From contig MSTD01000006.1 of assembly GCA_001942045.1 (NCBI GenBank), positions 14,014 to 78,013 on the forward strand: a DNA stretch of 64,000 nt, read 5' to 3'. This DNA is from Mycolicibacterium porcinum (lineage in GTDB: Bacteria; Actinomycetota; Actinomycetes; Mycobacteriales; Mycobacteriaceae). Below the pieces are notes generated by a model. The model had not been told where the DNA came from. It saw only the letters and a program-made list of their open reading frames with translations, and searched no databases. Positions 1 through 8,036 of the stretch are shown here, piece after piece; position 1 is the stretch's first letter, and each line of letters begins with the position of its first letter. Both the position numbers and the translations under genes were made by a program.

Positions 1-2
1 TG

Positions 3-833
3 TCCGGGGCGGGCCGTGGTACCGCCGCCAAGGTGTTGGAGGACCTCGGCTGGTATGTCGCCGACAACCTGCCGCCGGAGTTGATCGCCCGCATGGTCGA
101 GTTGGGGCTGGCCGCCGGATCGCGGATCACGCAGCTGGCCGTGGTGATGGATGTGCGGTCGCGTGGTTTCACCGGCGATCTCGATTGGGTGCGTAACGAA
201 TTGGCCGCCCGCAGCATCACCCCGCGGGTGTTGTTCCTCGAGGCGTCCGACGACATCCTGGTGCGCCGCTACGAACAGAACCGGCGCAGCCATCCGTTGC
301 AGGGCACCCAGACCCTGGCGGAGGGGATTGCTGCCGAGCGGGCGTTGCTGGCGCCGGTGCGCGCGGCAGCCGACCTGGTGATCGACACATCCGCACTCCC
401 GGTGCCCGCGTTGCGTGAGAGCATCGAGCGGGCGTTCGGCGGTGAGACCGTCGCCTACACGAATGTCACCGTGGAGTCATTCGGCTACAAGTACGGCCTG
501 CCGATGGATGCGGACACGGTGATGGATGTCCGGTTCCTGCCGAACCCGCATTGGGTCGACGAGTTACGGCCGCACAGTGGTCAACATCCGGATGTTCGTG
601 ACTATGTGCTGGGACAACCGGGGGCCAGGGAATTTCTCGACACCTACCATCGTCTGTTGGACGTGGTGATCGCCGGATACCGCCGGGAGGGGAAGCGTTA
701 TATGACCGTCGCCATCGGCTGTACGGGCGGCAAACATCGGAGTGTGGCGATCGCCGAAGCGTTGGCGGAGCGATTGCAGGGCGGTGACGGGCTGACCGTG
801 CACGTGCTGCATCGGGATCTGGGTCGCGAATGA
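3..833 (+). CDS. rapZ: RapZ-family nucleotide-binding protein, 5' end cut by the window edge
   Basis: This is a P-loop ATP/GTP-binding protein of the RapZ/YvcJ family. In E. coli RapZ controls GlmS through small RNAs; the mycobacterial role is less clear. The frame is open to the first bases of the window, where a P-loop segment SGAGRGTAAK is read, so the true start lies upstream; I estimate about 25 residues are missing and 276 are visible. The C-terminal signature IGCTGGKHRS near the end is typical of the RapZ C-terminal domain. The stop overlaps the cuvA start (ATGA). The order rapZ-cuvA-whiA is the standard actinobacterial uvrC-linked cluster. A GTG inside the frame at 33 lies downstream of the P-loop and is not a credible start. 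Confidence 0.95.
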   Translation, partial: SGAGRGTAAKVLEDLGWYVADNLPPELIARMVELGLAAGSRITQLAVVMDVRSRGFTGDLDWVRNELAARSITPRVLFLEASDDILVRRYEQNRRSHPLQGTQTLAEGIAAERALLAPVRAAADLVIDTSALPVPALRESIERAFGGETVAYTNVTVESFGYKYGLPMDADTVMDVRFLPNPHWVDELRPHSGQHPDVRDYVLGQPGAREFLDTYHRLLDVVIAGYRREGKRYMTVAIGCTGGKHRSVAIAEALAERLQGGDGLTVHVLHRDLGRE

Positions 834-1888
834 CCCCGCGGATCGTGGCCCTCGGGGGAGGGCATGGGTTGTACGCCACCCTGTCCGCAGCGCGCCGGCT
901 CAGCCCGCACGTGACGGCCGTGGTGACGGTGGCCGACGATGGAGGTTCGTCGGGTCGGCTGCGGAGCGAACTCGATGTGGTGCCACCCGGCGACCTGCGA
1001 ATGGCGTTGGCGGCCTTGGCCTCTGACAGTCCGCACGGCCGGTTGTGGGCAACGATCATCCAGCACCGGTTCGGTGGCAGCGGCGCGCTCGCCGGTCACC
1101 CGATCGGCAATCTGATTCTGGCGGGCCTCAGCGAGGTACTGGCCGATCCGGTCGCCGCGCTCGACGAGCTCGGCCGCATCCTGGGCGTGAAGGGCCGGGT
1201 GCTGCCGATGTGCCCGATCGCCCTGCAGATCGAGGCCGACGTCGCGGGCCTGGAGACCGATCCCCGGATGAGCCGGGTGATCCGCGGTCAGGTGGCCATC
1301 GCCACCACGGTGGGCAAGGTGCGCCGGGTCCGGTTGCTGCCCGGAGATCCGCCGGCCACCCGGCAGGCGGTGGAGGCCATCATGAGCGCCGATCTCGTGG
1401 TGCTCGGGCCGGGGTCCTGGTTCACGAGTGTGATCCCGCACGTGTTGGTGCCTCAGCTGGCGGCGGCCTTGCGGGCGACAACTGCGCGCCGGGCGCTCGT
1501 TCTGAATCTGGCGGCAGAGCCGGGTGAAACGGCGGGGTTCTCGGCCGAGCGTCACATCCACGTTCTGGCCCAGCATGCCCCGGACTTCAGCGTGCATGAC
1601 ATCATCGTCGATGCCAGCCGGGTGCCGAGCGACCGTGAACGGGAGCAACTCAGCCGCACTGCCAACATCCTCAATGCCCGCGTTGAGTTTGCTGACGTGT
1701 CCCGACCTGGTACACCTTTACATGACCCGGCGAAGTTGGCCGCGGTGCTGGAGGGTGTCCGGTTGCGCACGATGGCGCCCGGCGCCGTGCAGGAGCCCAC
1801 CGTTCCCACGCCCGCTGCTAGGCCGGTCGACGTGGCGCGCCAGGAGCCGGCGCCGAATACACCGAGAGGGGACGATCCGTGGCGATGA
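830..1888 (+). CDS. cuvA: CuvA/YvcK gluconeogenesis and cell-wall morphology factor
   Basis: This 352-residue protein belongs to the YvcK/CofD-like superfamily. In mycobacteria the homologue (CuvA) links carbon source to peptidoglycan precursor supply, and in Bacillus YvcK is needed on gluconeogenic carbon. The nucleotide-binding pattern is visible: GGGHG at residues 9-13, DDGGSSGRL at 36-44, and LGPGSWFTS further on. The last 40 or so residues are proline- and alanine-rich and probably disordered. The ATG overlaps the rapZ stop by four bases, and the C-terminus overlaps the whiA start by ten, so the three genes are very likely translated together. Confidence 0.95.
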   Translation: MTPRIVALGGGHGLYATLSAARRLSPHVTAVVTVADDGGSSGRLRSELDVVPPGDLRMALAALASDSPHGRLWATIIQHRFGGSGALAGHPIGNLILAGLSEVLADPVAALDELGRILGVKGRVLPMCPIALQIEADVAGLETDPRMSRVIRGQVAIATTVGKVRRVRLLPGDPPATRQAVEAIMSADLVVLGPGSWFTSVIPHVLVPQLAAALRATTARRALVLNLAAEPGETAGFSAERHIHVLAQHAPDFSVHDIIVDASRVPSDREREQLSRTANILNARVEFADVSRPGTPLHDPAKLAAVLEGVRLRTMAPGAVQEPTVPTPAARPVDVARQEPAPNTPRGDDPWR

Positions 1889-2862
1889 CAGCCGAGGTGA
1901 AGGACGAGCTGAGCCGTCTCGTAGTCAACTCGGTCAGCGCTCGCCGTGCGGAAGTGGCGTCGTTGTTGCGATTTGCCGGTGGTCTGCACATCGTGGCCGG
2001 CCGGGTAGTGGTGGAGGCCGAGGTGGATCTCGGGATCATCGCGCGCCGGCTGCGCAAGGACATCTACGACCTGTACGGGTACAACGCGGTGGTGCACGTG
2101 CTGTCGGCCAGCGGAATCCGGAAGAACACTCGCTATGTGGTGCGGGTGGCGGCCGACGGGGAGGCACTGGCCCGGCAGACCGGCCTGCTCGATCTTCGGG
2201 GACGCCCGGTGCGCGGCCTACCCGCGCAGGTGGTCGGCGGCAGCGTCGGTGACGCCGAAGCCGCGTGGCGTGGTGCGTTCCTCGCCCACGGGTCGTTGAC
2301 CGAGCCGGGACGGTCGTCGGCACTGGAGGTCAGCTGCCCCGGTCCGGAGGCGGCGCTGGCGCTGGTCGGTGCGGCCCGGCGGCTCGGAGTCAGTGCCAAG
2401 GCCCGCGAGGTGCGTGGCGCTGACCGGGCTGTGGTGCGTGACGGCGAGGCGATCGGCGCCCTGCTGACCCGGATGGGCGCCCAGGACACCCGGTTGACGT
2501 GGGAGGAACGGCGCATGCGCCGCGAGGTCCGCGCCACCGCCAATCGCCTGGCGAACTTCGACGACGCGAACCTGCGCCGGTCGGCTCGGGCTGCGGTGGC
2601 CGCGGCTGCCCGGGTAGAACGGGCGTTGGACATCCTGGGGGACGGGGTGCCCGATCACCTGGCGGCGGCGGGCAAGCTGCGGGTGGAACACCGGCAGGCG
2701 TCGCTGGAGGAGCTGGGCCGGCTCGCCGATCCGCCGATGACGAAAGATGCTGTGGCCGGCCGTATCCGGCGGCTGCTGTCGATGGCCGATCGCAAGGCCA
2801 AGCAAGAAGGGGTTCCCGACACCGAGTCGGCGGTGACCCCGGATCTGCTCGACGACGCCTGA
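1879..2862 (+). CDS. whiA: WhiA, sporulation/cell-division transcriptional regulator
   Basis: This 327-residue protein matches WhiA, which in Streptomyces works with WhiB to switch on division genes and is conserved in all actinobacteria. The N-terminus ([11 protein letters not shown]) begins the WhiA N-terminal domain, followed by a degenerate LAGLIDADG homing-endonuclease-like domain. The C-terminal part ([21 protein letters not shown]) is the helix-turn-helix DNA-binding domain. The start is a GTG that lies inside the 3' end of cuvA, implying translational coupling. The gene ends only seven bases from the convergent DUF1963 gene. Confidence 0.95.
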   Translation: MAMTAEVKDELSRLVVNSVSARRAEVASLLRFAGGLHIVAGRVVVEAEVDLGIIARRLRKDIYDLYGYNAVVHVLSASGIRKNTRYVVRVAADGEALARQTGLLDLRGRPVRGLPAQVVGGSVGDAEAAWRGAFLAHGSLTEPGRSSALEVSCPGPEAALALVGAARRLGVSAKAREVRGADRAVVRDGEAIGALLTRMGAQDTRLTWEERRMRREVRATANRLANFDDANLRRSARAAVAAAARVERALDILGDGVPDHLAAAGKLRVEHRQASLEELGRLADPPMTKDAVAGRIRRLLSMADRKAKQEGVPDTESAVTPDLLDDA

Positions 2863-2867
2863 TCCGT

Positions 2868-2891
2868 CGTCACGTGCACTGCCACGTGACG
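2868..2891. terminator. Perfect hairpin at the whiA / DUF1963 convergence
   Basis: The arms CGTCACGTG (2868-2876) and CACGTGACG (2883-2891) are perfectly complementary around a six-base loop. The hairpin begins five bases after the whiA stop and covers the last codons and stop of the convergent DUF1963 gene. It has no T-tract, as is usual in mycobacteria. Its position suggests a shared bidirectional terminator or a barrier to colliding transcription; the role is inferred. Confidence 0.5.
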
Positions 2892-3787
2892 CTCACCCGG
2901 TCGAACGCCCCCGCCGCGAGGTCTTGTGGGCGAATCATGTAGTACAGAATGCCGCAGTCGCCCCACATGAATCCGGCATCGTCGTCGGTGTCGAACTGGG
3001 CGAGGAGCTGCCATTGGCGCGATTCCGCCGTGATGGCCGGATCACTCCAATCGAGGTTGCGTCCGCCGGCCGTCAGCTGCCCATAAGCGATCTCCAGCTC
3101 GACGGGGCCTTGAACCGGATCAGGGTGGCCGCCGACCTGATGAAGAGGTCCGGGAGTTGCCTGTCGCACGGCATCCAACGTTTCGAAAACGCCACTCCAT
3201 CCGTCTGCCGGCCGGTCTTCATAGTGAAGGTCCCAGTGCTCCCACGTCGGCCACGTGAGGATCGGTTCCGCCAGAAGCTCGACCTCCCGATAGGCCGTGA
3301 TCGGCGACGGCGGCTCGGTCAGCACGACCGGCACATCCGCCGGGGTATGGATCACTCTCGCGCCAGCGTCGGTTCCGCCGAACAGTGCGCCGACGAGCTC
3401 TACGCCGTCGTCGACCTGGCCGTCGAAGAAGAAGAACGACAGGAGCCCGTCCATCGGGAACCCGGCCGCCTTCAGCGGCTCTGGCAGGTACCGGACAAGC
3501 TCCCGGCAATCGAGGGTGGCGATGTGCGTCAGCGGACCGTGGCCGCTCCACATCGGCCACTCGGCCTCTCGCGGTAGGGGAGCCGGGCCGCCCAGCCGAC
3601 CGACCGCGGGGGTCGACGTGCCGCCCGGCGGGGAACCGACCCTCGCGGGTGGGCCGGATGCCCGTAAGCGGGCACCCTCGGCCAACATCGACGCCCACTG
3701 CGCTCCGAGTTCGTCGCCCAGGTGTTCACGTCCGGCGTTCGCGACTAGTTCTCGGACAGTGTCGAGTGATGCGCGTCGACTCACCAT
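2870..3787 (-). CDS. DUF1963 (YwqG-like) family protein
   Basis: This 305-residue soluble protein shows the DUF1963 pattern. GGPAPLPREAEWP is followed by a hydrophobic strand rich in Phe (LLSFFFF), then HQVGGHPDPVQ, then a terminal block with WGDCGILYYMI. No catalytic role is established for the family; such proteins are often called YwqG and occur in bacteria of many phyla. No signal peptide is visible. The ATG at 3787 has an AGAAGG ribosome-binding sequence seven bases upstream. A TATGCT hexamer at 3847-3842 is a plausible -10. It is not part of the conserved mycobacterial order here, so it belongs to an inserted block. Confidence 0.8.
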   Translation of the reverse strand: MVSRRASLDTVRELVANAGREHLGDELGAQWASMLAEGARLRASGPPARVGSPPGGTSTPAVGRLGGPAPLPREAEWPMWSGHGPLTHIATLDCRELVRYLPEPLKAAGFPMDGLLSFFFFDGQVDDGVELVGALFGGTDAGARVIHTPADVPVVLTEPPSPITAYREVELLAEPILTWPTWEHWDLHYEDRPADGWSGVFETLDAVRQATPGPLHQVGGHPDPVQGPVELEIAYGQLTAGGRNLDWSDPAITAESRQWQLLAQFDTDDDAGFMWGDCGILYYMIRPQDLAAGAFDRVSVTWQCT

Positions 3788-3867
3788 GTCTGACCTTCTC
3801 GTTCGCAGGTCCCGTACGTGTAGCCGCCGGGTGTCCAGCGCAGCATAGACAATCTGGTCTGAGTGCT

Positions 3868-3882
3868 TTGCCGAATCGGCAA
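3868..3882. promoter_or_regulatory. 15-bp perfect palindrome upstream of the DUF1963 gene
   Basis: TTGCCGA, one central base, then TCGGCAA form a perfect odd palindrome 81 bases before the DUF1963 start and about 20 bases upstream of the candidate -10 TATGCT. It could be a repressor site or a small hairpin ending the upstream hypothetical gene. The remaining bases of this 147-base gap show nothing else. Confidence 0.3.
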
Positions 3883-3934
3883 GGGGAACAACGGTTTCAG
3901 CTCCGGACGATTGGCCGGCGCGTGCTGGGTGGTG

Positions 3935-4462
3935 TCAGTTGTGCAGTGAGTGGCTGCGGTAGTCGGGGTCCGGTGGGCCGAATTCGATGGCGTTCTCGTC
4001 GAGGCCGTTGCTGATCGTGATCCGGTCGTGGGCGAAGCCGAAGCTGACCGCGACCATGTTGAAGGCCAGGTCCGTTTCGCTGCCGCTCCACACCAGAAGT
4101 TCGACGGTGTGCAGCTGTTGACCGTGAAGAGCTGCGAGCCGCGGACATGCGTCGTCGCGCCACGCCAGAGGGACTTCTTCGGCATCCTCGCCGAAGGCGA
4201 TGGGCTCACTGGGGTCGATGCTGTTCCAGGTGATGGACAGTTCGTCGAATGTTTGGTGGGCGATCTCCACCTGCTCGCCCTCGAAGTCCAGCAGGACCGG
4301 CCAGTCGGGATACCACTCATCGCGGATGCCGTGCCAGACCAGCCAGCTGTTGGTGAGGCGGCGGCCGAGCTGTGCGCGCAACCGAAGCCCGTGGGCGTGG
4401 GCAATCGTGTGACGCCCGGTGAGCCACTGCGGCTGGTACCGCGGGATCCCGAAGAAGGACAC
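3935..4462 (-). CDS. Conserved hypothetical protein, 175 aa
   Basis: I do not recognise this protein. It is 175 residues long, soluble, rich in Trp, Asp and Glu, and has neither signal peptide nor membrane segment. A His-rich stretch (TGRHTIAHAHGLRLRAQ) lies near the N-terminus, and Trp-rich segments (WLVWHGIRDEWYPDW) follow; the fold is probably beta-rich. Coding evidence is the long uninterrupted frame with normal GC3. It is divergent from the TetR gene, and its start lies 41 bases from the inverted-repeat operator, so the same repressor might control it. It may share a transcript with the downstream DUF1963 gene. Confidence 0.6.
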   Translation of the reverse strand: MSFFGIPRYQPQWLTGRHTIAHAHGLRLRAQLGRRLTNSWLVWHGIRDEWYPDWPVLLDFEGEQVEIAHQTFDELSITWNSIDPSEPIAFGEDAEEVPLAWRDDACPRLAALHGQQLHTVELLVWSGSETDLAFNMVAVSFGFAHDRITISNGLDENAIEFGPPDPDYRSHSLHN

Positions 4463-4503
4463 CCGCCGATTATCCCGATCGGCCGCCGACAGCCCCGATG
4501 AAT

Positions 4504-4557
4504 ATTTCGGATAGCGATCACTATCCGAAATGTGAGATAACGACTACTATCTGAAAT
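4504..4557. promoter_or_regulatory. Tandem operators for the adjacent TetR regulator
   Basis: A perfect inverted repeat with 11-base arms, ATTTCGGATAG (4504-4514) and CTATCCGAAAT (4521-4531), is separated by six bases. The right arm recurs with one change, CTATCTGAAAT at 4547-4557, exactly 26 bases later and touching the start codon. The partner left half of the second site (4531-4540) is degenerate, matching 6 of 10. Two TetR-type sites therefore cover the whole promoter between the hypothetical gene and the TetR gene. Confidence 0.75.
4545..4550 (+). promoter_or_regulatory. Candidate -10 (TACTAT) for leaderless tetR-desaturase transcript
   Basis: TACTAT fits the mycobacterial TANNNT -10 and lies seven bases before the ATG at 4558. 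No Shine-Dalgarno is present, so the transcript probably begins at the start codon. The hexamer lies inside the second operator, so bound repressor would occlude RNA polymerase. Confidence 0.55.
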
Positions 4558-5202
4558 ATGGTCGACGATCGAAGCGAAGGCGGCGCGGCGCCGGTGCGAC
4601 TGACGCGCGCACAGTCTCAGGCCCGGACCCGTGCGGCGCTGTTGGACGCGGCCGCCGAAACCTGCGCCCGGAAGGGCTACGCCGCGGCGTCGGTCGACGA
4701 GATCGCTTCCGCGGCAGGGTATTCGGTCGGGGCGGTCTACTCGAATTTCTCCAGCAAGGAGAAGCTGTTCTCCGAGTTGATGAACGAGCGGGCCTCCGGT
4801 CGGATCGACCAGGTGGTGCGCGCCGTATCCGAGGACACCGATGGGGGACCGTTGCGGGCACTGGGTCGGGTGCTCGTCGAGATCGCCGACAACGACATCG
4901 CCTTCGAGGCCATCCAGGCCGAATTCTGGTTGCACGCGGTGCGCAATCCCGACGCCATGCAGATCCTGCAGGACCGCTCGGCGCGCACGTTGGCTTCGCT
5001 GCGCGAAATTCTCGCTGATGCGCTGGAGCGCAACAACATCGACGACAGCGTCTCCGTGGAGGGATTCGCGGTGGTGGTTCTGGCCCTGTTCCAGGGGCTG
5101 ATCCGGCAGCGCCGCATCGACCCCGCCCGGGTACCCGAGGAGCTTTTCGGTCAGGCCCTGGCCTGGCAACTGGCCGGCATGCCCAAGAACGACAGGGGAT
5201 AA
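4558..5202 (+). CDS. TetR-family repressor
   Basis: This 214-residue regulator has an N-terminal TetR helix-turn-helix: helix 1 with RTRAALLDAAAETCARKGY, then SVDEIASAAGYSVGAVYSNFSSKEKLF (residues about 48-73 including the recognition helix). The C-terminal ligand domain is divergent. The ATG follows directly on the operator and has no ribosome-binding site. It is separated by four bases from the sterol-desaturase gene, forming a two-gene unit. It likely represses itself and the desaturase, and perhaps the divergent hypothetical gene. The inducing ligand is unknown; a lipid or sterol-like compound is a guess from the neighbour. Confidence 0.9.
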   Translation: MVDDRSEGGAAPVRLTRAQSQARTRAALLDAAAETCARKGYAAASVDEIASAAGYSVGAVYSNFSSKEKLFSELMNERASGRIDQVVRAVSEDTDGGPLRALGRVLVEIADNDIAFEAIQAEFWLHAVRNPDAMQILQDRSARTLASLREILADALERNNIDDSVSVEGFAVVVLALFQGLIRQRRIDPARVPEELFGQALAWQLAGMPKNDRG

Positions 5203-5206
5203 CCCG

Positions 5207-6130
5207 ATGGATCCGCTGCGCATCGGGCTCTACGCCATGCCCGCGTTCTTCGTCCTGATGGCCGTCGAGTTCCTCAGCTATCACTTCGACAAAGACAAGG
5301 ACGTCACGGCCACAACCCGGCGCCGGTCCGGGATTTCGTGGCGCGACAGCGCCACCAATCTGTCCATCTACGCGCTGGGCTTTGTCCTGCGGCCGTTGGA
5401 CAAGTTCATCGCGGTGCCGATGGTGGCGATCGCCGCGGCCGTGACGCCGCTGTATCTGTCCGCAGCGCACTGGTGGGTGTGGGTGTTGGCGATCGTGCTG
5501 GCTGATCTGGCCTACTACCTGCAACACCGGATGTCGCACCGCATCCGGATGTTCTGGGCCGCGCACAACGTGCACCACTCGAGCCAGTACTTCAACCTGT
5601 CCACCGCGCTGCGGTTGTCCTGGCTGATTCCCGGATCGTTCCTGTCCACCATCGGTTACGTCGGGTTGGCGCTGATCGGTATCCCGGCCTGGTTGGTCTT
5701 CCTCTCGCAGGCGATCGTGTTGCTGTACCAATTCCCGATTCACACCGAGCGCATCGATCGGCTTCCCCGCGTGATCGAGTATGTGTTCAACACCCCGTCG
5801 CACCATCGGGTACACCACGGCGCCAACAACCCCTACCTCGACAAGAACTACGCGGGCATCTTCATCCTGTGGGACCGGATGTTCGGCACCTTCGTCGCCG
5901 AGGGTGAACCCGTGCGCTACGGCCTGACGAAGAACATCGACACCCACAACCCGATCAAGGTGAACTATCACGAGTTCGCCGCCATGGTCACCGACGTCTG
6001 GCGGGCTCGGACCTGGCGCGGCAGGGTCGGCTACCTGTTCGGCCCGCCCGGGTGGCGTGAAAACGCCGATACCGCAACGACTGTCGACTGCGAGGTGCGG
6101 CAGCTGTCGACTCCCAGCGCCATGAGCTAG
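5207..6130 (+). CDS. Sterol desaturase / fatty acid hydroxylase family membrane protein
   Basis: This 307-residue membrane di-iron enzyme belongs to the fatty-acid hydroxylase superfamily. The histidine boxes are intact: HRMSH at 107-111, HNVHH at 120-124 and HHRVHH at 199-204. Hydrophobic segments lie at residues about 8-24, 48-62, 70-100 and 140-175. The family hydroxylates or desaturates sterols, carotenoids or acyl lipids; substrate cannot be told from the sequence. The gene starts four bases after the TetR stop and must be co-transcribed with it, so expression should follow the TetR ligand. Confidence 0.85.
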   Translation: MDPLRIGLYAMPAFFVLMAVEFLSYHFDKDKDVTATTRRRSGISWRDSATNLSIYALGFVLRPLDKFIAVPMVAIAAAVTPLYLSAAHWWVWVLAIVLADLAYYLQHRMSHRIRMFWAAHNVHHSSQYFNLSTALRLSWLIPGSFLSTIGYVGLALIGIPAWLVFLSQAIVLLYQFPIHTERIDRLPRVIEYVFNTPSHHRVHHGANNPYLDKNYAGIFILWDRMFGTFVAEGEPVRYGLTKNIDTHNPIKVNYHEFAAMVTDVWRARTWRGRVGYLFGPPGWRENADTATTVDCEVRQLSTPSAMS

Positions 6131-6260
6131 CCTCGCCGGTCTGCGCGGTTGCCCACAGGTGCCGGGTTGTCGTCGGAGAGTCACGCCGATGTCATCGCGG
6201 CGTTGTAGTGTGTTGCGACAAACTTCGACGTCAACACCAAGATTCGAGGCGGCACTCGCG

Positions 6261-8036
6261 ATGCGACTGATTCTTGAGCTGATCCGCCCCTATCGGTTGC
6301 TGGTCGCAGGAATCTTTGCCGTACTGCTGGTGCAGATCGCCACCGGTCTCGCCGCGCCGTGGCCGCTGAAGGTCGTGCTGGACAGCGTGGTCGGCCACCA
6401 CCCGCTGCCGGGCTGGCTGCATGGGATGCTCCAGCCGCTTCTCGGTGGCGAAGGCAAGATGCACATCGCCGGACTGGCCGCGATCATGGTGCTCGTCATC
6501 GCGGTGGTGGCCGCCATCGCGTCCTATACGGCCAACTACCTGACCGAAACCGTCGGCCAGCGCATCGGCAACGACCTACGCACCCGCGCTTACCACCACC
6601 TGCAGCAGTTGTCCCTCAACTACTTCGACACCCATCGGGTCGGGCCGATCCTGAGCACGCTCACCGATGACGTCGACACCATTCAGGGCTTCGCGTCGTC
6701 CTCGACCTTGGGTATCGCCACCGACCTGCTGACGATCGTGGGCATGTTGGCCATGATGTTGTGGCTGCAGTGGGACTTCACGCTGATCGCGCTCGCCGTG
6801 GCACCCCTGCTGCTGTTGTTCGTGTCCCGGATCCGTAAGGCCGTCAAGGCCGCGACCCACGAGGTGCGTAGACGGGAATCCGACATCGTCGCGGTCGCGG
6901 AGGAGGGCCTGCAGTCCATCCGGGTCGTCAAGGCGTTCGATCGTGAAGACATGCAGGAACGTGAGCTGGCGGCCGCCGGCCAGCAGGCCGTCGATGCCGC
7001 GCTCAACGCGCGGCGCGTGAAATCGGTGGTGTCACCGATCGTCGGCGTCGTGGTGGCCGCCTGTACCGCAGTGGTGCTGTGGCGCGGCTCGGCGCTCATC
7101 CTGGCGGGTGCGATGACGGCAGGTACCTTGACCGTGTTCATCTCCTACCTGGCGTCGTTCTTCAAGCCGGTGCAGGATCTGGCCAAACTCACGAACACCA
7201 TCGCCATGGCCTCGGTCGGGGTGGACCGCGTCAACGCGCTGCTCACCGCGGAGACATCGGTCGAGGAGAAACCCGACGCGATCGACGCCGAGCGCATCAA
7301 GGGCGCGATCAGCTTCGAGCGCGTGGCGTTCAGCTACGACAGCGAGACACCCGTGTTGCGCGACGTCACCTTCGAGGTGAATCCGGGCCAGCTCGTCGGC
7401 GTCGTCGGGCATACCGGAAGTGGAAAGTCCAGTCTGGTCAGCCTGATTCCGCGGTTCTACGACCCGAGCATGGGCACTGTCCGGATCGACGGAGTCGACC
7501 TGCGCGACTACAAACTCCACGAACTCCGCCGTCAGATCGCCTACGTCCTGCAAGATACGGTGCTGTTCCGGGGCACCATCCGTGACAACATCGCCTTCGG
7601 CCGGCCCGAAGCCGACCACGACGAGATCGTCGAGATGGCCAAACTGGCCAACGCCCACGAGTTCATCTCCGAGATGCCGCAGGGATACGACAGCCCGGTC
7701 GGGGAGCGGGGGCTCACCCTGTCGGGCGGTCAGCGTCAGCGCATCGGCATCGCCCGGGCGCTGATCCGGGACAGCCCGATCCTCATCCTCGACGAACCGA
7801 CCGCGGCGCTGGACGCCGAGTCCGAGCGCCTCGTGATGTCAGCGCTGCAGCGGTTGATGAAAGACCGCACGGTGATCACGATTGCCCACCGGCTCAGCAC
7901 AATTCGTGACGCAGACTCGATCGTCGTGCTCGAGGAGGGTCGCGTCGTCGAACAGGGCACGCACACCGAGCTACTGACCGCAGGCGGCAGATACGCCGAG
8001 CTGCACCGCATCCAATACGAGGACGAGACACCGTGA
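6261..8036 (+). CDS. ABC exporter half-transporter (MsbA/MDR type)
   Basis: This 591-residue protein fuses a six-helix exporter domain (residues about 10-315) to an ATPase domain. Walker A is GHTGSGKSS with Lys near residue 389, the signature is LSGGQ, Walker B is ILILDEPTAALD, and the switch His is in AHRLST. It should act as a homodimer, as no partner half-transporter is nearby. I chose the ATG at 6261 because the conserved protein begins MRLILELIRPYRLL; the frame is open upstream to 6159 but reads as leader. Substrates of this class include lipids, peptides and drugs. The stop overlaps the PLD-family gene (GTGA), an unusual partner. Confidence 0.88.
   Translation: MRLILELIRPYRLLVAGIFAVLLVQIATGLAAPWPLKVVLDSVVGHHPLPGWLHGMLQPLLGGEGKMHIAGLAAIMVLVIAVVAAIASYTANYLTETVGQRIGNDLRTRAYHHLQQLSLNYFDTHRVGPILSTLTDDVDTIQGFASSSTLGIATDLLTIVGMLAMMLWLQWDFTLIALAVAPLLLLFVSRIRKAVKAATHEVRRRESDIVAVAEEGLQSIRVVKAFDREDMQERELAAAGQQAVDAALNARRVKSVVSPIVGVVVAACTAVVLWRGSALILAGAMTAGTLTVFISYLASFFKPVQDLAKLTNTIAMASVGVDRVNALLTAETSVEEKPDAIDAERIKGAISFERVAFSYDSETPVLRDVTFEVNPGQLVGVVGHTGSGKSSLVSLIPRFYDPSMGTVRIDGVDLRDYKLHELRRQIAYVLQDTVLFRGTIRDNIAFGRPEADHDEIVEMAKLANAHEFISEMPQGYDSPVGERGLTLSGGQRQRIGIARALIRDSPILILDEPTAALDAESERLVMSALQRLMKDRTVITIAHRLSTIRDADSIVVLEEGRVVEQGTHTELLTAGGRYAELHRIQYEDETP

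Noticed and set aside
466..1648. Long minus-strand frames opposite rapZ and cuvA
   Set aside because: They are shadows of the overlapping plus-strand genes; translations are Arg/Pro-rich and without domains.
3781..3846. 21-codon upstream ORF overlapping the DUF1963 start
   Set aside because: It has no ribosome-binding site, and the likely -10 (TATGCT, 3847-3842) overlaps its ATG, so the message would start after its start codon.
3781..5223. 480-codon minus frame across DUF1963, TetR and desaturase
   Set aside because: It runs antisense through clearly supported genes and operators; its composition is that of a GC-rich shadow frame.
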